This document shows positions 17,856 through 26,694 of a DNA stretch of 64,000 bases, one piece after another. This DNA is from Streptomyces sp. NBC_00691. GTDB taxonomy: Bacteria; Actinomycetota; Actinomycetes; Streptomycetales; Streptomycetaceae. A program made the position numbers and the translations under genes. The notes beneath the pieces are model-generated. The model made no database searches. It had not been told where the DNA came from and saw only the letters and a list, made by a program, of their open reading frames with translations. The DNA lies in NCBI RefSeq assembly GCF_036226665.1, contig NZ_CP109007.1, positions 8,122,001 to 8,186,000 on the forward strand, in the 5' to 3' direction. Position 1 is the first letter of the stretch, and each line of letters opens with the position of its first letter.

Positions 17856-19625
17856 ATGCGATCCCTCCGCACCAGAGCGACCCTGGCCACGGCGGTCGCC
17901 GCCGCCACGGCCGCGACCCTCCTCGTGCCGGGCAGCTCCGGCGCCACCACCGCGGCCGCCGGCACCACCGATCCGAACATCCCCGAGGTCTGCGCCGACC
18001 GACGCCCCGGACCGGCGGACCCCGGCGCGTACGGCATGCAGCTGGACGACAGCTTCCGCCATCCCGCCCTCACTCCCGTCGACGAGGAGCACGAGCACTC
18101 CTTCCCCGGCCGCAACAAGGAGTACGACACCCGCTCGTACATCAAGAACATGAAGGTCGAAGCCGCCTACGAGGGGCCGGACTTCACCCCCGACTACTTC
18201 CACACCTGGCAGAACATCGTCGACTTCGACGGCCGGCGCTACATGTTCCAGTACGACCGCTCCGAGGGCCGCGTCTACGACATCACCGACGTGAGGAAGG
18301 TGAAGGTCGTCGAGCGGATGAGCCGCGAGGACGTGGACGGCGACGAGACCAGGGCGAACGGAGCCTGGGCGGCCAACGACTACTGGGGCGCCTCCACCAT
18401 CCAGTGGAACAAGAAGCTCGGCGCCTACGTCATGGTGCAGAGCTTCGAGGACAAGCGGCAGATCCGGGAACTCACGGACGACCCGGCGCACGACAAGTAC
18501 AGCAACCCCGAGGGCGTCAGGAAGCTGCGCGAGAAGCCGGGGCTCAAGGGCTTCAAGGTCTTCCGCCTGGACGGACCCCGCAAGAAGGACTGGAAGCTCC
18601 TCGCGACCGTCTCCACCGACGCCACCCAGAAGGACCCGCTCAGGAGCGACCCCGGCACGGCGCAGCAGGGCTCCGGCTCCCTCGACACCCCGTACTGGAC
18701 CGGTCAGCGGTACATGTTCATCGCGACGGCGCCCGACGACACGTACTCCCGCACCGAGTACCCCACCAACCTGCACTCCGCCGGCTACCAGTCCTGGGAC
18801 ATGGCCGACCCGGCCCACCCGAAGCTCCTCGACACCTGGCACCTGCCGGGTCAGCGGACCGGCGAGGACGCGGCGTACCGGAACAACCCGCGCTGCGGCA
18901 ACCGCACCAGCTGGATGGGCGCGCGCATGCCGCTGTTCATCCCCAAGCCGGTGGAACAGGGCGGGCGGTACGCGTTCGCGGCCATGGGCGGCTACGGCCT
19001 GACCGTCCTCGACATCTCGAACCCGGCCGACCTGCGGACCGTGAGCCACCTGGACCTGCCGCCGTCGGTCTCGGGCACCGAGGGCGACAACATCGACGTC
19101 TCGCAGTACGAGAGGACCGGGATCGTCTACTACTCCGGCTACCCCCTCACCGAGGACTGTTACGAGCCCTACAAGGACGTCTACCAGATCGACGCCAAGG
19201 ACCCGAGGAACCCCCGTGTCGTCGGCGTCCTGCCCCGGCCGACCCCGCCGCCGTCGGCCGGCTTCACCGACTTCTGCCAGCGCCGCGGCAGCTTCGGCCC
19301 CAAGCGCACCGGCTCCTACACCAACCCGGGCCGGCACACCCCCGGCGTGCTCGGCTACGGCTTCTACAACGCGGGCGTGCAGTTCTTCGACGTCTCGGAC
19401 CCGGCAGCACCGAAGATCGACGCCTACTTCGTCCCGAAGGCGTACGGCAGCGGCACCCCGGACTACGCGTACGGCAACCAGACCCACGGGGTCTACGTGG
19501 AGTGGGACCGCAACATCGCCTGGGTGCTGACCAACCACGGCATCTACGCACTGTCCTCGCCCAAGGTCCTGGGCAAGCCCGACCTGAACCGCCCCGAGAA
19601 GCCCTTCCGCAACAGCGAGTTCTGA
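17856..19625 (+). CDS. Secreted LVIVD-like repeat protein
   Basis: A 589-residue protein with an N-terminal signal peptide (MRSLRTRATLATAVAAATAA). The mature part contains repeats of the form VxDIxxPxxPxxV (LTVLDISNPADLRTV, VQFFDVSDPAAPKI, SWDMADPAHPKLLDTW), resembling the LVIVD beta-propeller family. It is rich in Tyr, Trp and Asp and has several Cys. No catalytic residues were recognised. It lies 180 nt downstream of kynU on the same strand and before a permease, suggesting a linked but unknown exported role. The start is the ATG after AGGACAG; upstream residues are Pro-rich. Confidence 0.8.
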   Translation: MRSLRTRATLATAVAAATAATLLVPGSSGATTAAAGTTDPNIPEVCADRRPGPADPGAYGMQLDDSFRHPALTPVDEEHEHSFPGRNKEYDTRSYIKNMKVEAAYEGPDFTPDYFHTWQNIVDFDGRRYMFQYDRSEGRVYDITDVRKVKVVERMSREDVDGDETRANGAWAANDYWGASTIQWNKKLGAYVMVQSFEDKRQIRELTDDPAHDKYSNPEGVRKLREKPGLKGFKVFRLDGPRKKDWKLLATVSTDATQKDPLRSDPGTAQQGSGSLDTPYWTGQRYMFIATAPDDTYSRTEYPTNLHSAGYQSWDMADPAHPKLLDTWHLPGQRTGEDAAYRNNPRCGNRTSWMGARMPLFIPKPVEQGGRYAFAAMGGYGLTVLDISNPADLRTVSHLDLPPSVSGTEGDNIDVSQYERTGIVYYSGYPLTEDCYEPYKDVYQIDAKDPRNPRVVGVLPRPTPPPSAGFTDFCQRRGSFGPKRTGSYTNPGRHTPGVLGYGFYNAGVQFFDVSDPAAPKIDAYFVPKAYGSGTPDYAYGNQTHGVYVEWDRNIAWVLTNHGIYALSSPKVLGKPDLNRPEKPFRNSEF

Positions 19626-19640
19626 GCCGCGGCCCTCTGC

Positions 19641-19663
19641 GGGGGCCGGTTCCGCCGGCCCCC
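19641..19663 (+). terminator. GC hairpin between the LVIVD gene and the permease
   Basis: A 9-bp perfect stem, GGGGGCCGG and CCGGCCCCC, with the loop TTCCG. There is no T-run, as is common in Streptomyces. It could terminate or attenuate transcription ahead of the permease. Confidence 0.6.
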
Positions 19664-19715
19664 TCCCACCCCCACGGGACCTTCCCGCCCCGCACCCGTA
19701 CAAAGGACTCCTGCC

Positions 19716-21248
19716 ATGACCGCTCCCGAAAGACCCGCCCAGGGCCCCGCGTCCCCTCCCGCCTCGGCGGTCCCCTCCACGCCTTCCTCGCCGTCCACCA
19801 CCTCCCCGTCCGGCGGGAACGCCGGGAACGCCGACAACGGCCGGACCGGCGCGAACACCGGGACCGGCGAGCCGGGTAGGGCCACAGGCCTCGTCCGCTC
19901 GCTCACACCCCGCCAGACCACGATGATCGGCCTGGGCTCCGCGCTCGGCACCGGCCTCTTCCTGGGCTCGGGATCGGCGATATCCGCCGCGGGCCCCGCG
20001 GTGATCCTCTCGTACGCCATCGGCGCCGTCCTCGTCGCGGTCATCGCGGTCCTGCTGGGCGAGATGTCCGCCGCGCATCCCGTCCAGGGCTCCTTCGGAA
20101 CCATCGCGCACACGTACCTCGGCCCGTGGGCCGGCTTCGTCACCCGCTGGATGTACTGGTTCAGCGCGGTCGTCGTCATCGGCACGGAGGTCGTCGCCTC
20201 CGCGCTCTACATCCGCTGGTGGTGGCCGGGCGTACCGATGTCGGCGGCCATCCTCGCCGTCGCCGCGGTGGTGCTCGCGGTCAACGTCATCAACGTGAAG
20301 TCCTTCGGCACCACCGAGTTCTGGCTGTCCACCATCAAGGTGACCGCGCTCTGCGCGTTCATCCTGTGTGCCGCGTTCCTCGTCTTCCTCGGACTGCCGG
20401 ACACCGAGGCCGCGGGCTTCGCGCACCTCACCGACGACGGCGGGTTCGTGCCGCAGGGCGCCAAGTCCGTCTGGATCGCCATGTCCGTGGTGATGTTCGC
20501 GTACGCGGGATTCGAGGTCGTCGCCATCGCCTCGGCCGAGGCCACCGACCCGCAGCGGTCCATCCGCACCGCGATGCGCCAGCTCGCCTGGCGTCTCAGC
20601 GTCTTCTACGTCCTGGCGATCACCCTGGTCGTGGCCCTGATTCCGTGGCGGCGCCTGGCCGCCGGCGACGGCAGCGTCGAGGCCAGCCCGTTCGTGCGGG
20701 TCTTCTCCGACATCGGCGTCCCCGCCGCGGCGACCCTGACCAACGTCGTCGTGCTCATCGCGGCCGTCTCCGCGGCGAACGCGCATCTGTACGGTGCCTC
20801 CCGCCTCCTGCACTCCCTCGGCGACGACGGCCTCGCACCGGCCCCCCTGGCCCGCCTCACCTCACGCGGTGTCCCGGCCAACGCCCTGGCGGCCTCCACC
20901 CTGGGAATCGCGGCCGCCGCACTGCTCGCGTTCTACGACATCGGCGGCATCTTCGGGATCCTGATGTCGATCGCCCTCTTCGCGGTGCTGCTGGTCTGGC
21001 TGCTGATCCTCGCCTCGTACATCGCCTTCCGGCGGCACCGGGACACGCACCCCGAGGACTTCACGGGATTCAGCGTCCCCGGGGGCAGCAAGCTCGCGGT
21101 CGTGGCCGGAGCGGGCGTGCTGGCCGTCGCCGCCACCGCGGTCGAGGTCCCGGACATGCGCCAGGCCGCCGGCATCGGCCTCACCTTCACCGTGGTCCTG
21201 CTCGGCTGCTACGCCCTGACCTCGCTCCGCCGGGCCCGCCGGGCCTGA
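19716..21248 (+). CDS. APC-family amino-acid permease
   Basis: A 510-residue integral membrane protein with about 12 hydrophobic segments, following a 60-residue Ser/Pro/Gly-rich cytoplasmic N-terminus. The first helix contains IGLGSALGTGLFLGSG, the substrate-binding unwound region of amino-acid/polyamine/organocation permeases; a VAIASAEATDP segment (TM6 region) is also typical. The ribosome site AAAGGACTCC precedes the ATG. It closes the kynurenine/3-hydroxyanthranilate gene block, so uptake of tryptophan, kynurenine or a related aromatic amino acid is a reasonable guess, not shown by sequence. Confidence 0.85.
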   Translation: MTAPERPAQGPASPPASAVPSTPSSPSTTSPSGGNAGNADNGRTGANTGTGEPGRATGLVRSLTPRQTTMIGLGSALGTGLFLGSGSAISAAGPAVILSYAIGAVLVAVIAVLLGEMSAAHPVQGSFGTIAHTYLGPWAGFVTRWMYWFSAVVVIGTEVVASALYIRWWWPGVPMSAAILAVAAVVLAVNVINVKSFGTTEFWLSTIKVTALCAFILCAAFLVFLGLPDTEAAGFAHLTDDGGFVPQGAKSVWIAMSVVMFAYAGFEVVAIASAEATDPQRSIRTAMRQLAWRLSVFYVLAITLVVALIPWRRLAAGDGSVEASPFVRVFSDIGVPAAATLTNVVVLIAAVSAANAHLYGASRLLHSLGDDGLAPAPLARLTSRGVPANALAASTLGIAAAALLAFYDIGGIFGILMSIALFAVLLVWLLILASYIAFRRHRDTHPEDFTGFSVPGGSKLAVVAGAGVLAVAATAVEVPDMRQAAGIGLTFTVVLLGCYALTSLRRARRA

Positions 21249-21272
21249 GCGAAGCGGGAGGGGCGGACGCGA

Positions 21273-21306
21273 GCGACGGCGGGCCGGACCTCCGGCCCGC
21301 CGTCGC
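21273..21306. terminator. Strong bidirectional terminator-like hairpin
   Basis: A 16-bp perfect stem (21273-21288 with 21291-21306) separated by two nt, built around GGCGGGCCGGA and its complement. It sits between the convergent permease and SDR genes and would stop transcription from both sides. Confidence 0.8.
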
Positions 21307-21348
21307 CGAGCGCCTGCCTCTGACATCGCCGGATCGACAAGAGGCCCG

Positions 21349-22251
21349 TCAGCGCCCCCGTCCGTCGGCGGGGTACCGGCCGAGTGACGTCTCCTCGACA
21401 CGGCCACCTTCGCCGAGCAGCCCGGTCTGCTCGAACCTGTGCTCAGCCATGAGGCGGGGCAGCTCCCGCCGGGAGAGCAGGTCGACGACCAGGGGGAAGA
21501 ACGGGCGTCCCAACTGGGCGAGTCGGAGCCAGGGCGGGGCGTACACGGCTGCGGAACGCCGGTCGACCCCGTGGGCTATCCAGCCGGAGACCTGGGCGAC
21601 CGGATAGACGCGGCGGGCAGGAGCGGGCATGTGCCCCCGCAGTTCCCGGAGCACCGCGTGGCGGTCCACATCGCGAATCATGTCGGTGTCGGTCCAGTGG
21701 AGGTAGGCGACGCCGACGGCGATGCCCTCGTGCGCCACTTCGGCGCGAAGCGACCGTGCGAAGGCCTCCGCGCCGGCCTTGGACGCGCAGTAGGCACTCA
21801 TCATCGGGGCAGACCCGAACGCCGCGGTCGAGGCCACCTGGAGGAAGTAGCCACGGGTGGCCCGCAGTCCGGGCAGGAAGGAACGGGCGGTGACCGCGCT
21901 TCCGATGAGGTTGACTTCGACGACGCGACGCCATGTCCGAGGATCGGACGTCTCGAAGGGCCCTCCTTCGGCGATCCCGGCGTTCGCGATGACGACCGAC
22001 GGAGCGCCCAGATGCCGCCGCACGTTCTCCGCGGCGAAACCCATCGCGGCATCGTCGGTCACGTCGACCTCGACCACGTGCGCCGGAGTGCGGAGCGTCG
22101 CGGCCACCGACTCCAGAGTCGAGGACTCTCGTCCGAGAAGCGCGACGCGCATCCCGCGATCGGAGAGCTGCCGAGCCAGGTCGGCGCCGAGACCGCGGGC
22201 CGCCCCTGTCACCACCGCGGCGCGTCCATCCAGTTTCCATGAGCCCGTCAT
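21349..22251 (-). CDS. Short-chain dehydrogenase/reductase
   Basis: A 300-residue SDR with VTGAARGLG (from about residue 15), VIANAGIAEGG in place of NNAG, and the catalytic SAYCASK segment (Tyr and Lys spaced YxxxK). The C-terminal third (AVYAPPWLRLAQLGRPFFPLVVDLLSR) is hydrophobic and may contact the membrane, as in some SDRs acting on lipids or steroids. The start at the ATG 22249-22251 follows AGGAGAG; upstream in-frame residues are not credible. Substrate unknown. Confidence 0.85.
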   Translation of the reverse strand: MTGSWKLDGRAAVVTGAARGLGADLARQLSDRGMRVALLGRESSTLESVAATLRTPAHVVEVDVTDDAAMGFAAENVRRHLGAPSVVIANAGIAEGGPFETSDPRTWRRVVEVNLIGSAVTARSFLPGLRATRGYFLQVASTAAFGSAPMMSAYCASKAGAEAFARSLRAEVAHEGIAVGVAYLHWTDTDMIRDVDRHAVLRELRGHMPAPARRVYPVAQVSGWIAHGVDRRSAAVYAPPWLRLAQLGRPFFPLVVDLLSRRELPRLMAEHRFEQTGLLGEGGRVEETSLGRYPADGRGR

Positions 22252-22582
22252 GACCACTCTCCTTGCGTACAGGCGTGAAACCACCCCTCTGGGCTGGTGC
22301 GGGAAGATCCGACCGTTCCTCGGCCCTCCCGCGGATGGCTTGACGCACGCCTCACAGGTTCTTCCGGTCACAGCGGCATCCGGATGCACGAGCCCGGGCG
22401 AGGAGCTTGCCTTCCCTCGGCTCCTGACCGCCCGGGCGGATCGGGCGGACGGAGAGCGCCCCACCTCCGTGCGCATCCGTCACCGCCCCGAGAGCGGAAG
22501 AGGGGATGTCGGTGCCGAGCCCGGTGCCGTCCCGGACCTCGTCACGGTGTCCGGGACAGGTCCACAAGGACGGGGCAGCTTC
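22252..22582. other. Intergenic region, no supported gene
   Basis: A 331-nt stretch between the divergent SDR and DUF6479 genes. Open frames cross it from the flanks but show no family features or ribosome sites. I see no clear promoter or hairpin. Confidence 0.5.
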
Positions 22583-22966
22583 ATGCACACGCACATCCTC
22601 GATACCTCGACGCTGGCCGCCGGTGTCTGGCAGTCCGGACTCGCCCAGGTGCTCGGAGGCCTGATCGTGGTCGCCGTTCTCATCGGCGCCTTCATGTTCG
22701 GCATCAGGGTGAAGAACAAGGAGCTTCCGCCCCCGGACCCGGAATCGCACCCGCACCGTCCCGACACGGGCCAGCCGCCCGGCGAGGTCTCCGAGTACCG
22801 CAAGCCCGCGGAGATGCCGCACACCGACGGTGAGCACCGCCTCATGCCGTACAACTTGAAGAGCTCCGGTGAGGCCGACACCGATCCGCCGAGCGAGGAG
22901 AGGCGCAAGTGGCGCGGGATCTCCAGCGGCGGCTTCGGCAGCGGTGGCACCGGACACGGCGACTGA
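22583..22966 (+). CDS. DUF6479-family small membrane protein
   Basis: A 127-residue protein with one N-terminal transmembrane helix (LGGLIVVAVLIGAFMFGIRV) followed by a charged, Pro-rich cytoplasmic tail that contains GEVSEYRKPAEMP and ends in GGFGSGGTGHGD. That layout and the Gly-rich end match the DUF6479 family common in Streptomyces, whose function is not known. The ATG is preceded by AAGGACGGGGCAG. The neighbouring genes give no functional hint. Confidence 0.75.
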   Translation: MHTHILDTSTLAAGVWQSGLAQVLGGLIVVAVLIGAFMFGIRVKNKELPPPDPESHPHRPDTGQPPGEVSEYRKPAEMPHTDGEHRLMPYNLKSSGEADTDPPSEERRKWRGISSGGFGSGGTGHGD

Positions 22967-22991
22967 GCGACGCCCGAGCCGACGGTCGGTG

Positions 22992-24404
22992 TCAAGCTCG
23001 GCGGGCTTCTGAATCGTCTGCGGCCGTGCCACCGGCCATGGTCCTCAGAAGCCGCCGGGCCATCCAGTCGGGTCCTCGACGCCGCACTGTCCGCGTCCAA
23101 CGCGGCAGGCCACCGGGAGGGTCGGCGAGCAGCCGGCGCAAGGCCGCACCCACCGCGTGCTGATCCAGGCGCGACGGATCGAGGCTGAGTGCGAGCCCGG
23201 CCCGCTCGGCGTCGTGCGCGATCGAGAACTGGTCGCTGGAGAAAGGCAGGATGAGGGCCGGTGTCGCGGAGGCGAGACATTCGGTGAAGGAGTTGTTCCC
23301 ACCGTGATGGACCATCGCATCGACCCGCCGCAGCAGCCACCGTTGCGGGACGACGTCCGCGACGTGCACGTCCGGCCCCGACAGATCCGACAGCGATGCC
23401 GCGCGGTCACCCGCCGCGACCACCACCGCGCAATCCGGGACGTGGGCACGTACTGCCCGGACGAGCAGGGCCAGCACATCCGCGCGAGCCGAGAGAAAGG
23501 TGCCGAGAGCGATCAGCACCAACTGCCGGTGGGACGCCCTGAGCCGACGTACCACCCGTTCCCACTCCGCTCCGGGACCCGGCTCCTGGGCGGGGGAGCA
23601 GTGCCCTCCGTAGAGGAAGCGGGTGTCGCTCGGCAGGCGCTCAGGCAGCCACGGAAACCTCGGGTAGTTGAACACCACCGCATGCCGTGACGCGAGAGCG
23701 AAAGCACGCCCGGGAGGCCGCGCCGCGGCATGGCCGCGAGCGACCTCCGCGAAACGTCGCGTGAACGCCACCTCGTTGGCCAGAGCGGCCCGCCGCAGTT
23801 CGGCGAGGCTGTCCTCCGAGGGGCGGATCGCCGGCGGCCAGGCGTACGGCACGCCGAACAGCGCGTCCGGTGAATGGGGCAGATAGGTCGGATGACCCGG
23901 GCAGAACGTGGCGAACGGAAGACCGAGGCAGTGCAGAGCCAGCGTCACCGGATAGCTCAGCTGATCCACCACGTACCAGTCCGGTGCGAAGCGCTCCTGC
24001 AGTGCCCCGATTCCTGAAAGCACCTGTGCGGGGTCCGCCAGCATGTCCTCGCCGCGATGACGCGACTGCGTCAGCAGAGCCGCGACCGCCCCCCGGCGCG
24101 TAGAAGCGAGGAACTCCTCCAGACGCTCCGCTTCCCGCGCCCCTTGACGGGTGCTCCGGGCGATTCCGGTGTTCGCGTTACGCGTCACGGTCAACGGCAC
24201 GAACCTCACCGCACCGCCCGACCCGTCCTCCCGGCCCTCCGCGAGCGGAGCGAACGCGGGAGCACTCACGAACAGCACGTCCGCCCCCGCCCCCGCCAGT
24301 GCGCGCGCCAGCACCGACAGCGGCTGCGCATGCGAAAGGAACGGGGGACTCACCACCGCGATCCGCGGCCCTCGGCCTGCACCGACGCCCTGAGAGGGTT
24401 CCAT
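22992..24404 (-). CDS. GT1-family (UGT/MGT-like) glycosyltransferase
   Basis: A 470-residue GT-B glycosyltransferase. The N-terminal acceptor domain starts with IAVVSPPFLSHAQPLSVLARAL; the C-terminal donor domain has the signature HHGGNNSFTECLASATPALILPFSSDQ (the His-Gly-Gly-Asn-Asn form of the usual HGG-x-GT motif, then PxxxDQ). Enzymes of this kind glycosylate small molecules such as macrolides, flavonoids or lipids. No good ribosome site precedes the ATG at 24402-24404, so translation may be leaderless. The gene is divergent from the GT4-like gene, suggesting linked control. Confidence 0.85.
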   Translation of the reverse strand: MEPSQGVGAGRGPRIAVVSPPFLSHAQPLSVLARALAGAGADVLFVSAPAFAPLAEGREDGSGGAVRFVPLTVTRNANTGIARSTRQGAREAERLEEFLASTRRGAVAALLTQSRHRGEDMLADPAQVLSGIGALQERFAPDWYVVDQLSYPVTLALHCLGLPFATFCPGHPTYLPHSPDALFGVPYAWPPAIRPSEDSLAELRRAALANEVAFTRRFAEVARGHAAARPPGRAFALASRHAVVFNYPRFPWLPERLPSDTRFLYGGHCSPAQEPGPGAEWERVVRRLRASHRQLVLIALGTFLSARADVLALLVRAVRAHVPDCAVVVAAGDRAASLSDLSGPDVHVADVVPQRWLLRRVDAMVHHGGNNSFTECLASATPALILPFSSDQFSIAHDAERAGLALSLDPSRLDQHAVGAALRRLLADPPGGLPRWTRTVRRRGPDWMARRLLRTMAGGTAADDSEARRA

Positions 24405-24567
24405 GCCGCATCATTCGGCCCGCCGGGACGCGACGGATGCACCCGCCGCCCGCATCTCCCGGAATCGTGCATCACGAGGCGGGGTGGGCCGGAGAGCTGC
24501 TCGTGCATCCGTGCACCGGAGCCTCGACGAATTACTCCAGGCCGAACGTCGTCGTCGAGGAGATCCC

Positions 24568-26658
24568 ATGTCACGATTTCCCTCCGCTCCGGCCGTGGCG
24601 GAGAGCACCCCGGCCGATTCACCGGCAGAGCCGCCCGACCTGCCCGTGACGACCGTGCCCCCCGACCCGTTCGTGGGAGCCAGGGCCGGCTACTGGAAGC
24701 AGGCCCTGAGCAGCCCGCCGGTGTGGGACAGCTCCGCGCCGAACCTTCTCGCCGAACTGGTCCGTGCCGAGTACGGCCCGCACGGCGCACGCCGCACACG
24801 TCCCGCTGTCGCCACGCCCTCGGACCTGGTGCTGGCACGGCTGAGGCGCCGCCTGAGGGAGGGCGGAGTTCCGCCACCGCAGGAGTGCGTCCGGCTTCTC
24901 ACCGGCTGTGACCACGCCGTCGCGGCCGTCTTCGACGTATGGCCGGACGTTGTCCGCCGACACGGGCGGACACAGGCCGCGAGCGCACTGCGACGGAGCC
25001 TCCATGGCGCCCACAGCCCTCGAACGACGGCTCTGGCGCTCGATCTCGCCGAAGCCACAGGACTGCGTCCCCTTCGCCGGCACGAACTGCTCCCGCTGTG
25101 CGCAGCGGACGAGCGGGAGATACGCCACGCCGCCCGCAGGCTGCTCTCCGCACACGACACCGCCTTCCCCGCAGACGACACCGCCTTCCGGGCACATGGC
25201 AGGGCCGGTGAACCCGAGGACATGTACGAGCGCCTGCTCGGCGAAGCCCTGCGAGCCGCCCCCTCGCATCTCGCGGATGCCGTCGGCCTCCGCCCCGGTC
25301 TGTTCATCGCACAGTCCATGCTGATGGGGCATCTCGACCGTCCGGGTGAGGGAATGAGCGGTGGGCTCAGCGTTCTGCTGGGATCCCTCGGGGACGCTCT
25401 CGCACGCAGTGACCACGTCGCCGGGGTCCTCACCGTGGTCACGGCCTGCGTCCCGGAACTGGAGGCGGACCCCGCGCTCCTTCGCCGCCGTGACGCCGGC
25501 CACTGGGTCCTCAGGATTCCTGTCGACAGCCCGCACCCGGTGGGCGCCGAGGAGATGGGACGCCACCGGGAGGCGATGGCCTGGTGGGCGACGCGGCTCT
25601 TCAGGTCCTTCGGCAGACCGATCGACGTCCTGCATGTCCGATACGCCGACGACGGCTCTCTCGCCCTCGCCGAGGCGGCCCGGAGGGCCGGGCTCGGTCT
25701 TGTCTTCACCGCCACCCCCGATCCCCACCGCCAGGTGACCGAGCGCCACGACGTCGCTCATCCGGACGCGGCCGCACTCAGACAGGACCTCCACCGCGTG
25801 TTCATCGCGGACCGGCTGGTCGACAGGGCCGACCGTGTCGTCGGAATCGCCGGAGGAGGCCAGGGCGCCACAGAGCTGCTCCGCCACTTCCCGCAACTGG
25901 CCGCACGCGGCCGCGCCGGCACTCTCAGCGCACCGCCGGAAGGCATCGCCCCCTACCGGCCGTCCGCGGATCGATCCCCTCGGCGCGAACCGCTGCTCGA
26001 CACGATCGATGCCGCTGTGTCAGCGCACCCTGCCGAGAGACCGGCAGTGCTGCTCAGCGTCGGACGGCTGCACCCTGTCAAGCAACAGGACCTGCTGGTC
26101 CGTGCCTGGATCGACTCCGGATGCCATCAGGAGTCCCTCCTCGTGATCGTCGGCGGGAGCCCGAGGCCCACGGACCCGCTGGAACGCGCGATGCGCGCAC
26201 GTATGGACCAGGCCGTGGCCTCCTGCGGTGAAGCCCGCGAACGACTCCTGTTCCTGCCGGCCCTGCCCAACTCCGAAGTGCGCATGCTCGAACGGTCTCT
26301 CGCCAGTCCGGCCAGGCGATTTCGCGCCCGGTACGTGTGCCCGAGCGCGAAGGAGGAGTTCGGTCTCGCGGTTCTCGAGGCGATGGAGGCGGGACTCCTG
26401 GTGGCAGGCCCCCTCCGAGGCGGCGTTCCCACCTACCTCGTCGACGGGCTCAACGGCATCCTGATGGACACCAGCAGCGCGAGCACTCTCGGCGACGGCC
26501 TGCGACGCCTGATCCAGGTCGACGACGACCACGCCAGATCGATGGCCGCACGGGCCCAGCACCTCGTCCGTTCCACCTACTCGTCGACAGCCATGGCCCA
26601 GGCCCTGGCGCGCCACTACACGGCTGTGACCGACCGCGTGCGGCGGAACACCCTCTGA
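24568..26658 (+). CDS. Two-part GT4-like glycosyltransferase
   Basis: A 696-residue protein. Residues about 1-240 are a helical, Arg-rich region that I do not recognise. From about 245 (GLFIAQSMLMGHLDRPGEGMSGG) a GT-B N-domain resembling sucrose-synthase/MshA proteins begins, and from about 491 (PAVLLSVGRLHPVKQQDLLV) the donor domain follows, with KEEFGLAVLEAMEAG near 595 as the GT4 Glu-x7-Glu-type motif. A short internal repeat (DTAFPADDTAFRAHG) sits in the N-terminal part. The ATG was chosen because GAGGAG precedes it; the frame is open to 24403 without a ribosome site. Probably a retaining nucleotide-sugar transferase; acceptor unknown. Confidence 0.75.
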   Translation: MSRFPSAPAVAESTPADSPAEPPDLPVTTVPPDPFVGARAGYWKQALSSPPVWDSSAPNLLAELVRAEYGPHGARRTRPAVATPSDLVLARLRRRLREGGVPPPQECVRLLTGCDHAVAAVFDVWPDVVRRHGRTQAASALRRSLHGAHSPRTTALALDLAEATGLRPLRRHELLPLCAADEREIRHAARRLLSAHDTAFPADDTAFRAHGRAGEPEDMYERLLGEALRAAPSHLADAVGLRPGLFIAQSMLMGHLDRPGEGMSGGLSVLLGSLGDALARSDHVAGVLTVVTACVPELEADPALLRRRDAGHWVLRIPVDSPHPVGAEEMGRHREAMAWWATRLFRSFGRPIDVLHVRYADDGSLALAEAARRAGLGLVFTATPDPHRQVTERHDVAHPDAAALRQDLHRVFIADRLVDRADRVVGIAGGGQGATELLRHFPQLAARGRAGTLSAPPEGIAPYRPSADRSPRREPLLDTIDAAVSAHPAERPAVLLSVGRLHPVKQQDLLVRAWIDSGCHQESLLVIVGGSPRPTDPLERAMRARMDQAVASCGEARERLLFLPALPNSEVRMLERSLASPARRFRARYVCPSAKEEFGLAVLEAMEAGLLVAGPLRGGVPTYLVDGLNGILMDTSSASTLGDGLRRLIQVDDDHARSMAARAQHLVRSTYSSTAMAQALARHYTAVTDRVRRNTL

Positions 26659-26694
26659 CCGATCGACGGCGGGCAGCCGTTCGAGCCGGGGCCG

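Noticed and set aside
17844..20813. A very long minus-strand open frame opposite the LVIVD and permease genes
   Set aside because: Its translation is compositionally biased with no family motifs, while the plus strand encodes a signal peptide protein and a 12-helix permease.
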